Part shown: positions 10,207-20,256 of the stretch, one piece after another
Layout of the letters: each line of letters starts with the position of its first letter
Numbering within the stretch: the first letter of the stretch is position 1
From: Chthoniobacter flavus Ellin428
GTDB lineage: Bacteria > Verrucomicrobiota > Verrucomicrobiia > Chthoniobacterales > Chthoniobacteraceae
Direction of reading: 5' to 3'
Assembly: GCF_000173075.1 (NCBI RefSeq)
Contig: NZ_ABVL01000001.1
Coordinates: 186,001 to 250,000 of the forward strand
DNA length: 64,000 bases
Notes under the pieces: generated by a model
The model's database searches: none
Seen by the model: only the letters and a program-made list of their open reading frames with translations
What the model was told of the DNA's origin: nothing
Made by a program: the position numbers and the translations under genes

Positions 10207-11088
10207 ATGCTTTACGACATCACGCATCGCACGACTTACGGCTACGGCTCCGATGTCGCGGTGTCGCATCACCTCGCGCATCTGCGTCCGCGTCAGTTGC
10301 CGGCGCAGCAAGTCGATGATTTCCAGCTCCTCGTCGAACCGACATCGGCGGTGAGCGCCGAGCGCGTGGATTACTACGGTAATACGACGACCTTTTTCAG
10401 CATCGGCAGTCCGCACGATTGCCTGACGGTCACGGCCCGCAGCCGGGTGCGCGTCGCCGCCCCGGCATCGCCAGCACCTTCCGATACCCTCGCGTGGCAA
10501 CTCGTCCGCGACCGTTGCGCGAGCGATGTGCTCACGCCCGATAGCGCGGTGGGCGAGTTTCGATTCGAATCACCGAACATCGCGCGGCGGTCCATCTTCG
10601 CCGACTACGCCGCGCTTTCGTTTGTGCAGGACCGGCCGCTGCTCGAAGCGATCGTCGATTTCAACGCCCGCATTTTTCAGGATTTCAAATTCGATCCTCG
10701 CGCCACCACCGTCGCCACACCGGTGGATGAAGTTTTCAAAAAGCGCCGCGGGGTTTGTCAGGACTTCGCGCATCTCGCCATCGCCTGCCTGCGCTCGCTT
10801 GGGTTGCCCGCGCGTTATGTCAGTGGTTACCTCGAAACCTTGCCGCCGCCGGGCAAAGCCCGACTCATCGGCGCCGACGCCTCGCACGCGTGGTATTCGG
10901 TGTGGTGTCCGGACTACGGCTGGATCGACGCCGATCCGACAAACAACCTGCTCCCCGGTGACCGGCATATCACCGTCGCCTGGGGACGTGATTTCAGCGA
11001 CGTCAGCCCATTGCGTGGCATAGTCGTGGGCGGGAGCGGACACAGCCTCGGGGTCAGCGTCGACGTGGCGCGCGTGGCAGAGGGATAA
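10207..11088 (+). CDS. Transglutaminase-like cysteine protease family protein
   Basis: 293-residue cytoplasmic protein with an N-terminal beta domain (MLYDITHRTTYGY) of bacterial transglutaminase-like proteins and a transglutaminase core. The catalytic triad is visible: Cys184 in RGVCQDFAHL, His227 in DASHAWYSVW and Asp243 in DADPTNN. It starts 4 bases after the ATP-grasp/alpha-E gene. This pairing is conserved in many bacteria and suggests the protein acts on a peptide product or conjugate of the ATP-grasp enzyme; that function is prediction only. No signal peptide is seen. The insertion sequence begins about 70 bases after its stop codon. Confidence 0.9.
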   Translation: MLYDITHRTTYGYGSDVAVSHHLAHLRPRQLPAQQVDDFQLLVEPTSAVSAERVDYYGNTTTFFSIGSPHDCLTVTARSRVRVAAPASPAPSDTLAWQLVRDRCASDVLTPDSAVGEFRFESPNIARRSIFADYAALSFVQDRPLLEAIVDFNARIFQDFKFDPRATTVATPVDEVFKKRRGVCQDFAHLAIACLRSLGLPARYVSGYLETLPPPGKARLIGADASHAWYSVWCPDYGWIDADPTNNLLPGDRHITVAWGRDFSDVSPLRGIVVGGSGHSLGVSVDVARVAEG

Positions 11089-11157
11089 AGCATCGGTAAT
11101 GGTTTGGTATTCGGAACACGCGCCGAATGAGATCTGGAGGGCGCCGCCGAGACCTAA

Positions 11158-13172
11158 CCCAAGTTCGACAGTTACGAAGTTAGTTGGGTTGATTTTGAAG
11201 GGCTTACGTTGATTAAAGGCGGTTTTTCTCCACTACATTTTCGATGATTTTCGGACGCGTGGGCAGTTTCAGGCCCAAGTGAGCCAGCAGATCGGCGGCC
11301 AGCGGTTCGGGTTTGCTGACTAGGCGCAGCCGGGTTTCGCCGCGGTCACGGACGTTGAACAAGAGGTCCATGGAATGAATGGTGCCGAGTTCCTGCACCA
11401 CTTGCCGAGCGGTGTCTCCCATGGCCTTGGCTTTGAGCCAGAGTTCCAAGGTGCGCCACATGACCAGCGCCAGGAAGCAGACCAGGATGTGGGCCTGCAC
11501 CCCGATCTTCTTTTTGATGAAAGACTGGGCGCAGTCCCAAGTCGCTCTTGCTGGTCCGAAAGGCGTCTTCGACTTCCGTCAGTTGGATATACCAACGCCA
11601 AAGCTTGCCGGGATCTTCTTCGGTGCAGTTGGTGCGCAGCAGATAGGCGCCATGGGCGGCTTGCGCCCATTCGGTTTTGCTCGGGTCTTCGCTGACGCGC
11701 AGTCCGACCGCGCGGCCTTTTCCCACGAGCACTTCGACTGCGAAGAGCTTTTCGGCGGCGGTATTGCGCCCAAGCCATTTGCCGATGCGCCGTTCGATCA
11801 CCCGGGGTGACTTGGCCGGCTTTTTGCGCAACGCGGCATCGATCTGCGCGAGCTTCTTGCGCAGCCGCTCTTGTTGCCCGCGCAGCATGGCCTTTTCCTT
11901 TTCACTCCGGGCGCGGCTGCGGCAGAGCACATAGCGTTCGCCACCTTCTTGATCGGGATGCGGCAGCAACTTGACTTCCACGCCTGCTTCGACCTGCTGC
12001 CAGTCGTGGTTTTCGAGCAGTTGTTTTTCGAACGCTTTGAGCCGGCCTTTGGGTGTGCCGACGATGTAGAGGGCTTGCTTTTCGCGCAGATAATCGAGGT
12101 TCTCCTCGCTGACCATGCCGCGGTCCATGGCCCAAATGCGCTGGGCCACTCCGTAGTGTTGCTCCATCAACTCGACGATCTCCTCGACGGTGGTGACGTC
12201 GGCCCGATTGCCATCGAAGACTTCATAAGCCAGCGGCAACCCCTCGGGTGTGACGACCAGCCCGATACAGACCTGTTTGCAATCCGCGCGCTGGTCGCGG
12301 CTGTAGCCGCGCTGGGCTTGAGGGTTGCCCGCACACTGGCCTTCAAAGTAAGTGCTGGTGATGTCATACAACAGGAACTCGAAGCGCTGGCCAAAGAGGC
12401 TTTCGTAGCGCTCCTTGAGATGACCAAAGAGGGCCTGGCGCAAAGGTAGAAGCGCATCGAGGCCGCGGTAGAGCCGGTTGTCATAAACCGCTTCGACACC
12501 AACGCCCAGCAGGTCGTCGAGAGCGGTCTGCCCATACCATCGCTCGCTCAGCGCCAGTTCGGAAGCCTGCGCGCAAAACCGGCCGATACAAAGAATGGCG
12601 GCCACCGTCGCCCAATCGATTTCCTCGCGCCCGCGCCGTAGATGCGCGAAGAAAAAATCGTGCAATCCCAAGCGCCGCCAAAGCGCCAAGGCTAAATAGA
12701 CCTGGCCAAACTGCCGCAACCGTTCCACGCGCACGCGAGAAAGATCCACCTGCGCCCACTGCGGCGGCGGTAGGGACGGTGGCGCGGCCGGCGATCCAAA
12801 AAGATCTCCCGGCGGCGTGGGCTCCGCAGGCGCCCCATCCCCATCCAGTAAACGCGCTATCTCCTCCCAGCCGGCCCGTTCCTCTTCGTCGAGTCCGGGC
12901 AGTTTGCCTAGCGTCGCCACCACCCGCTGCCGCGGCCCGCGCTCCGTGCGGTGACTCTCCACCAAAGTCCAATACTCGTATTGTTGACCGTTCTTCTGTC
13001 TGCGATTGCGCCGCAAAAACATGCCCCAGCTTGCCCCTTTCCTCTCTGCTCCAGCAAGGCGGCGGTCTCCACTACAACATCCAATCCCTGACAACCAACC
13101 GCCTCTCCAGAAGCCAACCCAACATCCCCTCACGGAAAAAGCTTTTTATCCCTAACGACTGTCGAACTTGGG
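11158..13172. mobile_element. IS1634-like insertion sequence with terminal inverted repeats
   Basis: A 2015-bp element encoding one transposase on the minus strand. Its ends are perfect 15-bp inverted repeats, CCCAAGTTCGACAGT at 11158-11172 and its complement at 13158-13172. The 4-bp sequence CTAA lies directly outside both ends (11154-11157 and 13173-13176), consistent with a target-site duplication. It sits between the transglutaminase gene and the DUF1592-type gene without disrupting either. The element appears structurally complete and probably recent; the single frameshift in its transposase is likely a sequencing error. Confidence 0.9.
11213..13022 (-). CDS. IS1634-family DDE transposase, one apparent frameshift
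   Basis: Transposase of about 602 residues. The DDE catalytic residues lie in recognisable contexts: YDITSTYFEG (the hallmark of this IS4-related group), AMDRGMVSEENLDYL, and TEVEDAFRTSKSDLGLRP near the C-terminus. The frame breaks at the C run 11500-11503. Removing one base joins VFHQKEDR directly to VQAHILVCFLALVMWRTLEL and restores the conserved C-terminal segment down to the stop at 11213. The ATG at 13022 (MFLRRNRRQKNGQQYEYWTL) is the likely start, since upstream in-frame codons read into the terminal region. The element's inverted repeats enclose the gene. Confidence 0.92.
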
Positions 13173-13225
13173 CTAATTCCCACCGTAGTCAGCGGTTGAT
13201 TCGCGTGTATTATAGCCGGCTCCCG

Positions 13226-15597
13226 ATGAAGCATCGCCCCCATTCCTTTCTAATCGCTACCTGTGCCGCCCTCGCTGCCGGGCAGTTCCTGACGCCCTCC
13301 CTGAAGGCGGAGACCCAGACGGGTGCGGGCGCGGGGCCGGCGACCGGACCGGTGACCTTGAAGGATCACATCAAGCCGGTGATGGAGAAATACTGCTTCG
13401 ATTGTCACAACGACAAGAAGCAGAAGGGCGACGTCAACCTGCTGTCGGTCATCGATAACCCGAAGCTCGAGGACAACCGCAAGGTGTGGGAAAAGATCGC
13501 CGATGTGCTCGAAGGCGGGGACATGCCGCCGGAGAAGAAGCCGCAGCCGAGCGACGGCCAGCGGGACTTGATGATCAAGTTCATCGACGGCCAGCTTTCC
13601 AAGGCGGATTGCAAAACCGCGGCCATCAACCCCGGCAAGGTAACCATCCGCCGGCTGAACCGCGAGGAATACCGGAACACCATCCGCGACCTCATGGGCG
13701 TGGATTTCAATCCGGAAGATTTCCCGAACGACGAGGTCGGCTACGGCTTCGACAACATCGGCGACGTGCTCTCGTTGCCACCGATGCTCATGGAAAAGTA
13801 CATCGCCGCGGCCGGACGAAGTGGTGCACAAGCCGATCGTCCTCGACACCGAGGCGAAACCCCGAGGTGAAGAAGATTCACGGGGATGAATTCAAGTCCA
13901 AGGATCCGGGGGCGGTTCGTCCGCTGGAGACCAAGGTGCTCGGGCTGTATCGCGAGGGCGATGGCGTGGCCCCGTATTCCGCGCCGCGCGCCGGCGAATA
14001 CACCTTCCGTGTGAAGGCGTATGGCGAGCTGGCCGGGCCGGAATTACCGAAGCTCGCCCTGCGCGTGGACGGCAAGGACGTGACCATTTTTGACGTCGGC
14101 AACGAGAACAAGGCGAAGACCTACGAGACCAAGACCACGCTCCCGGCGGGGGCGCATCAGATTTCGGTCGCGTATCTGAACAACTACAACGACGCCAACA
14201 ACCCCGATCCGAAGCTGCGCGGCGATCGCAACGTCTTCGTGGAAAGCGTCGACATCCAGGCGCCGCTCGGTGCGCCGCCGGCCTTGCCCGCGAGTCACAA
14301 GCGGCTCATTACGCGCATGCCGCAGCCCGGACAGGAGCACGAGGTGGCCATGGAAATCATCGGGCGCTTTTTGCCGGAGGCGTATCGCCGGCCGGTGAGT
14401 CCGGCGGAAGTCGAACGCGTGGTCGGTTTTGTCACCCTGGCGCAGAAGAATGGCGGCTCGTTCCTTGAAGGCATCCAGACCGCCTTCCAGGCCGCGCTTT
14501 GCTCGCCGTATTTCCTCTATCGCTGGGAGCTCGATCCCACGAATCTCAAGCCGGGCGACACCCGCGATCTCACCGACTACGAACTCGCCTCGCGTCTTTC
14601 GTATTTCCTCTGGAGCAGCAAGCCGGACAGCGAGCTTTTCGCCCTGGCGGCGAAGGGCGAACTGCACAAGCCCGAGGTGCTGGAGAAGCAGGTGAACCGC
14701 ATGTTGCACGACTGGAAGGCCCGGGCGTTGGTCGACAATTTCGGTGACCAGTGGCTGCAGATTCGCAACATCTGGGAAGTGGGCATCGACCCCGAGACCT
14801 TCCCGAGATGGAAGGACGATTTGAAGGGCCTGATGAAGGAAGAGACCGAGCGCTTCTTCGAGGCGATCATCAAGGAAGACCATCCGGTGACCGATCTCAT
14901 CGACGCCGACTTCACTTTCCTGAACGAAGAGCTCGCCAACTACTACGGTATCGCCGGCGTGAAAGGGAAAGAGTTCCGCCGGGTGGAGTTGCCGAAGGAT
15001 TCGCCGCGGGGTGGGGTGCTCACCCAGGGCGCGGTGCTCGTTTCCACCTCCACGCCCACGCGCACTTCGCCGGTCATTCGCGGCAAATGGATCCTCGAAC
15101 AAATCCTCGGCACGCCGCCGCCACCACCGCCGCCGGATGTGCCGCCGCTCCAGGAGCAGAAGGCGGTCAGCCAGACCACCTCCGTGCGCCAACGGCTCGA
15201 GCAGCATCGCAGCCGTCCGGAATGCGCCGGATGCCATGCCAAGATGGACCCGCTCGGGTTCGCGCTGGAAAACTTCGACGCCGCTGGTGGATGGCGGGAT
15301 CACGATGGCAAATTCCCCATCGATCCGTCGGGACAACTGGTCAACGGCACCAAATTCTCCGGCCCGCGCGAGTTGAAGGAGCTCCTCAAGGGCGACAAGA
15401 AGTTCGTCCGCTGCATTACGCAGAAGATGCTCACCTACGCTCTCGGGCGCGGCCTGGAGCGTTACGACAAGTGCTCGGTGGACGCGATTGTCGCCAGGAT
15501 CGCCCCGCAGCAGAACCGTTTCTCAGCCCTGGTCACCGCCATCGTCACCAGCGAGCCCTTCACGAAGCGCCGCCCGGAAGTCGTGGCGAAGAATTGA
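13226..15597 (+). CDS. Planctomycete-type c-type cytochrome with DUF1587/1592/1588/1585 domains, two apparent frameshifts
   Basis: Exported protein of about 789 residues after correction. Order: signal peptide; a haem-binding PSCyt1-like segment with C57-F-D-C-H61; DUF1587 (IRRLNREEYRNTIRDLMGVD); a ligand-binding-like beta region; DUF1595/1592 (FLPEAYRRPVSPAEVERVV; ELASRLSYFLWSSKPDSELF); DUF1588 (TSPVIRGKWILEQILGTPPP); and DUF1585 (KKFVRCITQKMLTYALGRGL). This architecture is typical of Planctomycetes and Verrucomicrobia. It usually sits beside a DUF1552 gene, as here. The biochemical role is unknown; a periplasmic redox function is inferred from the haem motif. Removing one G at 13814-13815 and one C at 13860-13863 restores the frame. 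A -10-like TATTAT lies just upstream. Confidence 0.9.
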
Positions 15598-15607
15598 CGC
15601 GAAACCA

Positions 15608-15627
15608 AGTGGGCTGTGAAGCCCACT
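15608..15627. terminator. Perfect 8-bp hairpin downstream of the DUF1592-type gene
   Basis: AGTGGGCT, a GTGA loop, then AGCCCACT form a perfect stem 10 bases after the stop codon. There is no U tract, so it may stabilise the mRNA end or slow polymerase rather than act as a classical terminator. It separates the cytochrome gene from the toxin-antitoxin pair. Confidence 0.5.
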
Positions 15628-15668
15628 CAACCCTCGCGTTGAACCGGAAAATCCGTTATTCTTCTTTT

Positions 15669-15893
15669 ATGACTCCTGCCCTCCGATTGGAAGAGATGAG
15701 CGTTCCTGAGAAACTGCAACTCATGGAAGCGCTATGGCAGGACTTGAGCCGGAGAGAGGATTCGGTCGAATCCCCGGCCTGGCACGGTGAAGTCTTGGCG
15801 GAGCGGGAAAGGCTGATTGCCGCGGGCAAGGCGCAGTTTATCGATTGGGAACAGGCCAAGGCGGAGATCCGTAGGGAGTGTCTTGAGGATTGA
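15669..15893 (+). CDS. Antitoxin, putative addiction-module component
   Basis: 74-residue protein resembling the 'addiction module component' antitoxin family. It begins with MTPALRLEEMSVPEKLQLME and contains the family-typical ALWQDL and PAWHGEVLAERE stretches. It is predicted to neutralise the toxin encoded immediately downstream, whose start overlaps its last codons. The ATG at 15669 follows a T-rich stretch. The pair sits between the DUF1592-type and DUF1552 genes, which are normally adjacent, so it looks like an insertion into that operon. Confidence 0.85.
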   Translation: MTPALRLEEMSVPEKLQLMEALWQDLSRREDSVESPAWHGEVLAERERLIAAGKAQFIDWEQAKAEIRRECLED

Positions 15894-16179
15894 ATTTCTC
15901 GAAGCCGCCAAGGCCGAATTGGTCGAGGGGTATCGCTTCTATGAAAGGCAGGCACCTGGGCTGGGGGCCTATTTTCTCGATTCGATCTATTCCGACATTG
16001 ATTCGCTCCTGCTTTACGCAGGGATTCATCGTGTAGTGTTCGGGTCCTATCGAATGCTGGCCGGCCGGTTTCCATTCGCCATTTTTTACCGCCTGGAGGG
16101 AGATGTCATCCGCATCCGAGCGGTGCTCGATTGTCGCCGGGATCCGACTTGGATCCGGTGGCGTATAACGGGTCGCTAA
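15883..16179 (+). CDS. ParE/RelE-family toxin
   Basis: 98-residue toxin of the ParE/RelE fold. It starts LRIEFLEAAKAELVEGYRFY, continues with a central segment (GIHRVVFGSYRMLAGRFPFA), and ends with the family-typical IRIRAVLDCRRDPTWI. The likely start is TTG 15883, preceded by GGGAG at 15873-15877 and overlapping the antitoxin stop by 11 bases, which implies translational coupling. Longer in-frame readings upstream lie inside the antitoxin and lack similarity. ParE-type members poison gyrase and RelE-type cleave mRNA; the sequence alone does not settle which applies. Confidence 0.85.
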   Translation: MRIEFLEAAKAELVEGYRFYERQAPGLGAYFLDSIYSDIDSLLLYAGIHRVVFGSYRMLAGRFPFAIFYRLEGDVIRIRAVLDCRRDPTWIRWRITGR

Positions 16180-16396
16180 GAAGCGTTTTCCCCGTGTCCC
16201 TCCGTCGATGCGAATGAACCGGATTTGGCGCTTTACGGGCTTACCTCTGTGTTCGGCCCCGGGAGCGCCCTCAAATCGCCGATTTTCCAGAGAAAATGTC
16301 CAAAAACGGAGAATTCGGACCTCTCCTTTGGAATACCGATAAAAACTGAACGATTCTCGCGAACATTGCCCAAACTTTTCCCCGACGTTGAGGTTA

Positions 16397-16402
16397 TATA
16401 AT
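16397..16402 (+). promoter_or_regulatory. Perfect -10 box, possibly for a leaderless DUF1552 transcript
   Basis: TATAAT ends 8 bases before the DUF1552 start codon at 16411. Transcription starting the usual 6-8 bases downstream would begin at or next to the ATG, giving a leaderless mRNA. No convincing -35 box is present at 17-bp spacing (CTTTTC is found there). The rest of the 231-base gap 16180-16410 shows nothing recognisable. Confidence 0.4.
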
Positions 16403-16410
16403 CAGAATTT

Positions 16411-17783
16411 ATGAGTCAGCCCGTTCTTCACCGCCGCACTTTCCTGAGTGGCCTCGGGGCCGCCATGGCCCTCCCGATGCTCGACGCCATGATCCCGACT
16501 CGCGCGACGGCTGCCGCTGCCGCCGGCAGCGCCGCCGCAAAAATCCCCACGCGCATGGCGTTCCTTTTCATCCCGAACGGTGCCCACATGCCGGCCTGGA
16601 CGCCGACCGCCAATGGCGCCGACTTCGATCTGCCCTACATTCTCGAGCCGCTCGCGCCCTACAAGAGCGAGTTGCTGGTGATGACCGGTCTTGCCCAGGA
16701 CAAGGGCCGTTCCAATGGGGGACGGCGGTGGCGACCATGCCCGTTCGGGCGGGAAGCTGGCTGACCTGCTCGCAGCCGCTGAAGAGCGAGGGTTCGCAGA
16801 TTCGCGTGGGCATTTCGGCCGATCAGATGGCGGCGCATCACATCGGCGAACAGACCCGCTTCGGTTCGCTGGAGCTCGGCCTCGAGCCCGGCCGCCAGGG
16901 CGGCAAGTGCGACACCGGTTATTCCTGTGCCTACTCGAACAATATCTCCTGGCGCAACGAATCCACGCCGATGACCCGCGAGATCAATCCGCGCCTCGTC
17001 TTCGAGCGTCTCTTCGCCAACGCCGTGCCGAAGGAAGTGAGCGAGAGCCAGAAGCGCCGTGAGCTTTACAAGAAGAGCATCCTCGACTTCGTGCTCGAGG
17101 ACGCGAACTCCCTGCGCAAGAAGGTCGGCGGCAACGATCGCCAGAAGCTGGATGAATATCTTTCCGCCGTGCGCGAGATCGAACAGCGCGTGGTGCAGGC
17201 GGAAAAGGCCGTGCGCAGCGCCGATACCTCGGTGGCGAAGAATTACGAGATCCCGGAAGGTATTCCGGAGAGCTACGAGGAGCACGCGCGCCTCATGGCC
17301 GACATGATGGTGCTCGCCTTCCAATCCGACACCACCCGCATCTGCACCTTCATGCTGGCCAACGAAGGCAGCAACCGCGCCTATCGCAACATCGGCGTGA
17401 GCGACGGCCACCACACGCTGTCGCATCATCAGGGCGATCACGCGAAGCAGATGAAGATCCGCGAGATCAATCGTTTTCACATGCAGCAGTTCGCGTATCT
17501 GCTCGGGCGCCTGCGCTCGATCCCGGAAGGTGACGGCACGCTGCTCGATCACTCCATGCTCGTCTACGGCGGTGGCCTCGGCGACGGTGACCGGCACAAC
17601 CACGACGACCTGCCGGTGCTCATGGCGGGCCGTGGCAGCGGCACCATCCTGCCGGGCCGGCACATCACCTACGATCAGGAGACGCCGATGGCGAATCTGT
17701 TCGTGGCCATGCTGCATCGCATGGGAGCCAACGTCGATTCGTTCGGCGACAGCACTGGACCGCTGCGCGGCCTCGAAGGGTAA
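16411..17783 (+). CDS. DUF1552 family exported protein, two apparent frameshifts
   Basis: After correction a 456-residue protein with a Tat-like leader (HRRTFLSGLGAAMALPMLD) and the DUF1552 body. Landmarks are MAFLFIPNGAHMPAWTP, QIRVGISADQMAAHHIGEQT, YSCAYSNNISWRNESTPM and the C-terminal LVYGGGLGDGDRHNHDDLPV. DUF1552 proteins in PVC bacteria are regularly encoded next to DUF1592-type cytochromes, as here, so they probably act together in the periplasm; no activity is established. Dropping one G from 16717-16721 and one from 16751-16753 restores the frame through GDHARSGGSWLT. The stop codon overlaps the ATG of the HEAT-repeat gene (TAATG), indicating coupled translation. Confidence 0.9.
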
Positions 17784-20018
17784 TGGGTCGCACGTTCCCC
17801 CGGGCTTTCACCGCCGGGCTCGCCGCGAGCCTGCTCGCCACGTGCGTGCTGGCTCAGGATACCCCGCCGGCCTCGGTTGACAAACTGGTTCAACAACTCA
17901 CTTCCCGCGACCTGCCCGCGCGGCGGGAAGCGGCCTATGAGCTTTCGCATCTCGGCAAGGCCGCGAAGCCCGCCCTGCCCGCGCTGATCAAGGCGCTGGA
18001 GGATGATGACAAGCAGGTCTGGTCTTCGGCCATCGCCGGCATCGCGGCGCTCGGACCCGAGGGCACAGGAGGCGATTCCCGGTGCTCCTCCGATCAACTC
18101 GACGGGACGCAAAGAGGGGGGCGCGGACGCCAGCGCGACATGCGCCAGGGCGTGGATGCGCACGGGCTTACGCGCTCTCGCGCATGGGGAAACCGGCGCT
18201 GCAGCCGCTCATCGATGCGCTGGCCCAGAACGACACGACTTTGAAAATCGGCGCGGCGCGCGCGCTCGGCGGCATGGGTGCGGCGGCGAAGGACGCCGTG
18301 CCCGCGTTGATCAAGAATCTCGGTGACGCGCAGGACACCGTGCGTGACGAGACCGCGCAGGGACTGGCGGCGATCGGCACGGAAGCGGGGCCGGCGTTGG
18401 TCAGTGCTTTGCAGGATGCCGATGCGCATCGGCGCGCAGGTGCGGCCGATGCGTTGGCGCAAATGGATCCGCGCTTCGAGGGGGTGGGCAAGGAAGTCGA
18501 GCAAGCTGCAGCGAAGGAGGCCGATCCGGTGACGCGCGGCGCGATGTTCGCCGCGATGGCGAAGACCGGCGTGGCTCCGGATCGTTGTGTGGCGCTGATT
18601 TTGCCCGCGGTGACCGATGAAACGAGACGCTGCGGCATGCGGCGCTGAACGCACTGCTCAGCAATCTGACGGTGCGGAAAGCCGCGGTACCGAAGCTGGC
18701 GGAATTGCTCAAGGACCAGAACACCGCCACTCGCGAACGGGCGGCGCATGCCCTCGGGCGGATGGGATCGGATGCGGTCAGCGCGCTCCCAGCGTTGCTC
18801 GATGCCGCCCGCGCGGCCGATGGCGCGCCTGTTTATGCCGACGCGCTCGCGCAGGTCGGCCCGAAGGCGCTCCCGCCATTGCTGGACATTTTGCAGAAGA
18901 GCAAAGGGGGCCAGGGTAAGTGGGTGCTGAACATTCTTCACAGCTTTGGCGCACCGGCCGTGCCGGTCCTAAGTGAGGCGTTGAAGAGTAACAGCGCCGA
19001 AGTGCGCACGGCGGCCGCGAATGCGATCGGCGAGATGGGCCGCGATGGTTCGGCGGCAGCGACGCCGCTCTTCGTGCTGACCAAGGATTCGACGCCTGCG
19101 GTGCAAGCCGCGGCGTTTCGCGCGCTGGTGGCGGTGCATGCGGATTCCGAACGGCTGAAGCCGTTGCTGCAAGAAGCGCTGAACGATAAAGACACCGACG
19201 TGCGCAAGGCGGCGGCCGCGGGGACCGCGGCGCTGGGCGGCGCGGCGACATTGGGTGTGGATGGGCTGCTCGATCTGCTCGCGGACAACAATGCCGCGGG
19301 ACAGCTCGCCGCGGTCCAGGCGTTGGGACAACTCGGCGAGAAAGCCGCGCCAGCGGTGAATCCCTTGATTGCGCATCTGGATGATGCCGCGTTGCAAGGC
19401 AGCATCATCGAGACGCTCAGCCACCTCGGCCCGGCGGCTGCGCCGGCCGTGCCGAAGCTGCTGGAGTTGGCTAAGAAGGGTGACCAACGAACGACTATTT
19501 TGCCGGTGCTCACGGGAATCGGACAAGGTGCGAAAGACGCGCTCCCGATGATCTACACCGCGATTCACGACTCCGCGCCGGATGTGCGGGCTTCCGCCGC
19601 CACCGCGCTCGCCGCTGTGGAGACGGATGATGCCAAGGCTATTGCCACGATCGCGCCGCTGGCCAAGGCGACGGAGTCGGGCAAAGTGCGTCGCGCCGCC
19701 GCGCATGCCGTCGCCAAGTATGGTCCGGCCGCCAGTGCGGCCGTGCCGGGGCTGATTTCGATGTTGGAAAAAGAGACCGAGCGTGGCGAGGCCATGCGCG
19801 CGCTCAAGGCGATCGGCGTGAAGAATGTGCCCGACTTGATGAGCATGCTCGCGGTGCGTGACACGCGAGTGCGCACCTTCGCCTGCCAATCCCTCGGCGA
19901 CCTCGGCCCCGATGCCAAGGACGCCGCGCCGAAGCTGCGCGAGATCGCCGAGCAGGACAACGCCGTGCGCGCCACCGCCACCGCTGCCCTCAAGAAGATC
20001 GACCCCGCCGCGAAGTAG
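17783..20018 (+). CDS. Secreted HEAT-repeat protein, three apparent indels
   Basis: About 744 residues after correction. A signal peptide (GLAASLLATCVLAQ) is followed by a run of roughly 40-residue alpha-helical HEAT-like repeats, recognisable as recurrent ...ALPALIKAL..., AAHALGRMGSDAVSALPALL, and AAAAGTAALGGAATLG patterns to the C-terminus. HEAT arrays are protein-binding scaffolds. It is translationally coupled to DUF1552, so it may organise that periplasmic assembly. Frame breaks: an extra G at 18061-18063 and C at 18078-18080, and a missing base near the A run at 18620-18622. The region at 18090-18160 fits HEAT less well and might hide another error. Confidence 0.85.
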
Positions 20019-20032
20019 GAGTCGGTGAGGCT

Positions 20033-20216
20033 TCCGCGGCAGCGTTTTGGAGTGCGGCGCTGCTGCGCCGCTTTGGAAGATCGTGGAGCGATGCGGGCAC
20101 TGCGTTGACGCGGGGAGCACGAACTGTTGAGGGACAGGGCAAGATGCCCGAATCACTTTGCGCTTATCGAAAAGCTGCGTAGCAGCGCAGCACTCCAAAA
20201 CGCAAGCGTCCGCGGT
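20033..20216. repeat. Long imperfect palindrome, short copy of the GCGTTTTGGAGTGCGGCG family
   Basis: Arms at 20033-20079 and 20168-20216 are inverted copies beginning CCGCGG and containing GCGTTTTGGAGTGCGGCG followed by CTGCTGCGCCGC or a variant. Each arm also contains its own small palindrome. The 90-base centre shows no gene. The same arm sequence bounds the much larger palindrome at 27656-28091. It lies directly after the HEAT-repeat gene and could fold as a large RNA hairpin. Confidence 0.85.
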
Positions 20217-20256
20217 TCGCTTTTTCGCATTCGTAGCTGGTCTTTCTTCGGACAGG

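Noticed and set aside
11490..11510. Programmed frameshift in the IS transposase
   Set aside because: The break is at a plain GGGG run near the C-terminus. IS1634-type elements are not known to need frameshifting, and removing one base restores the conserved sequence.
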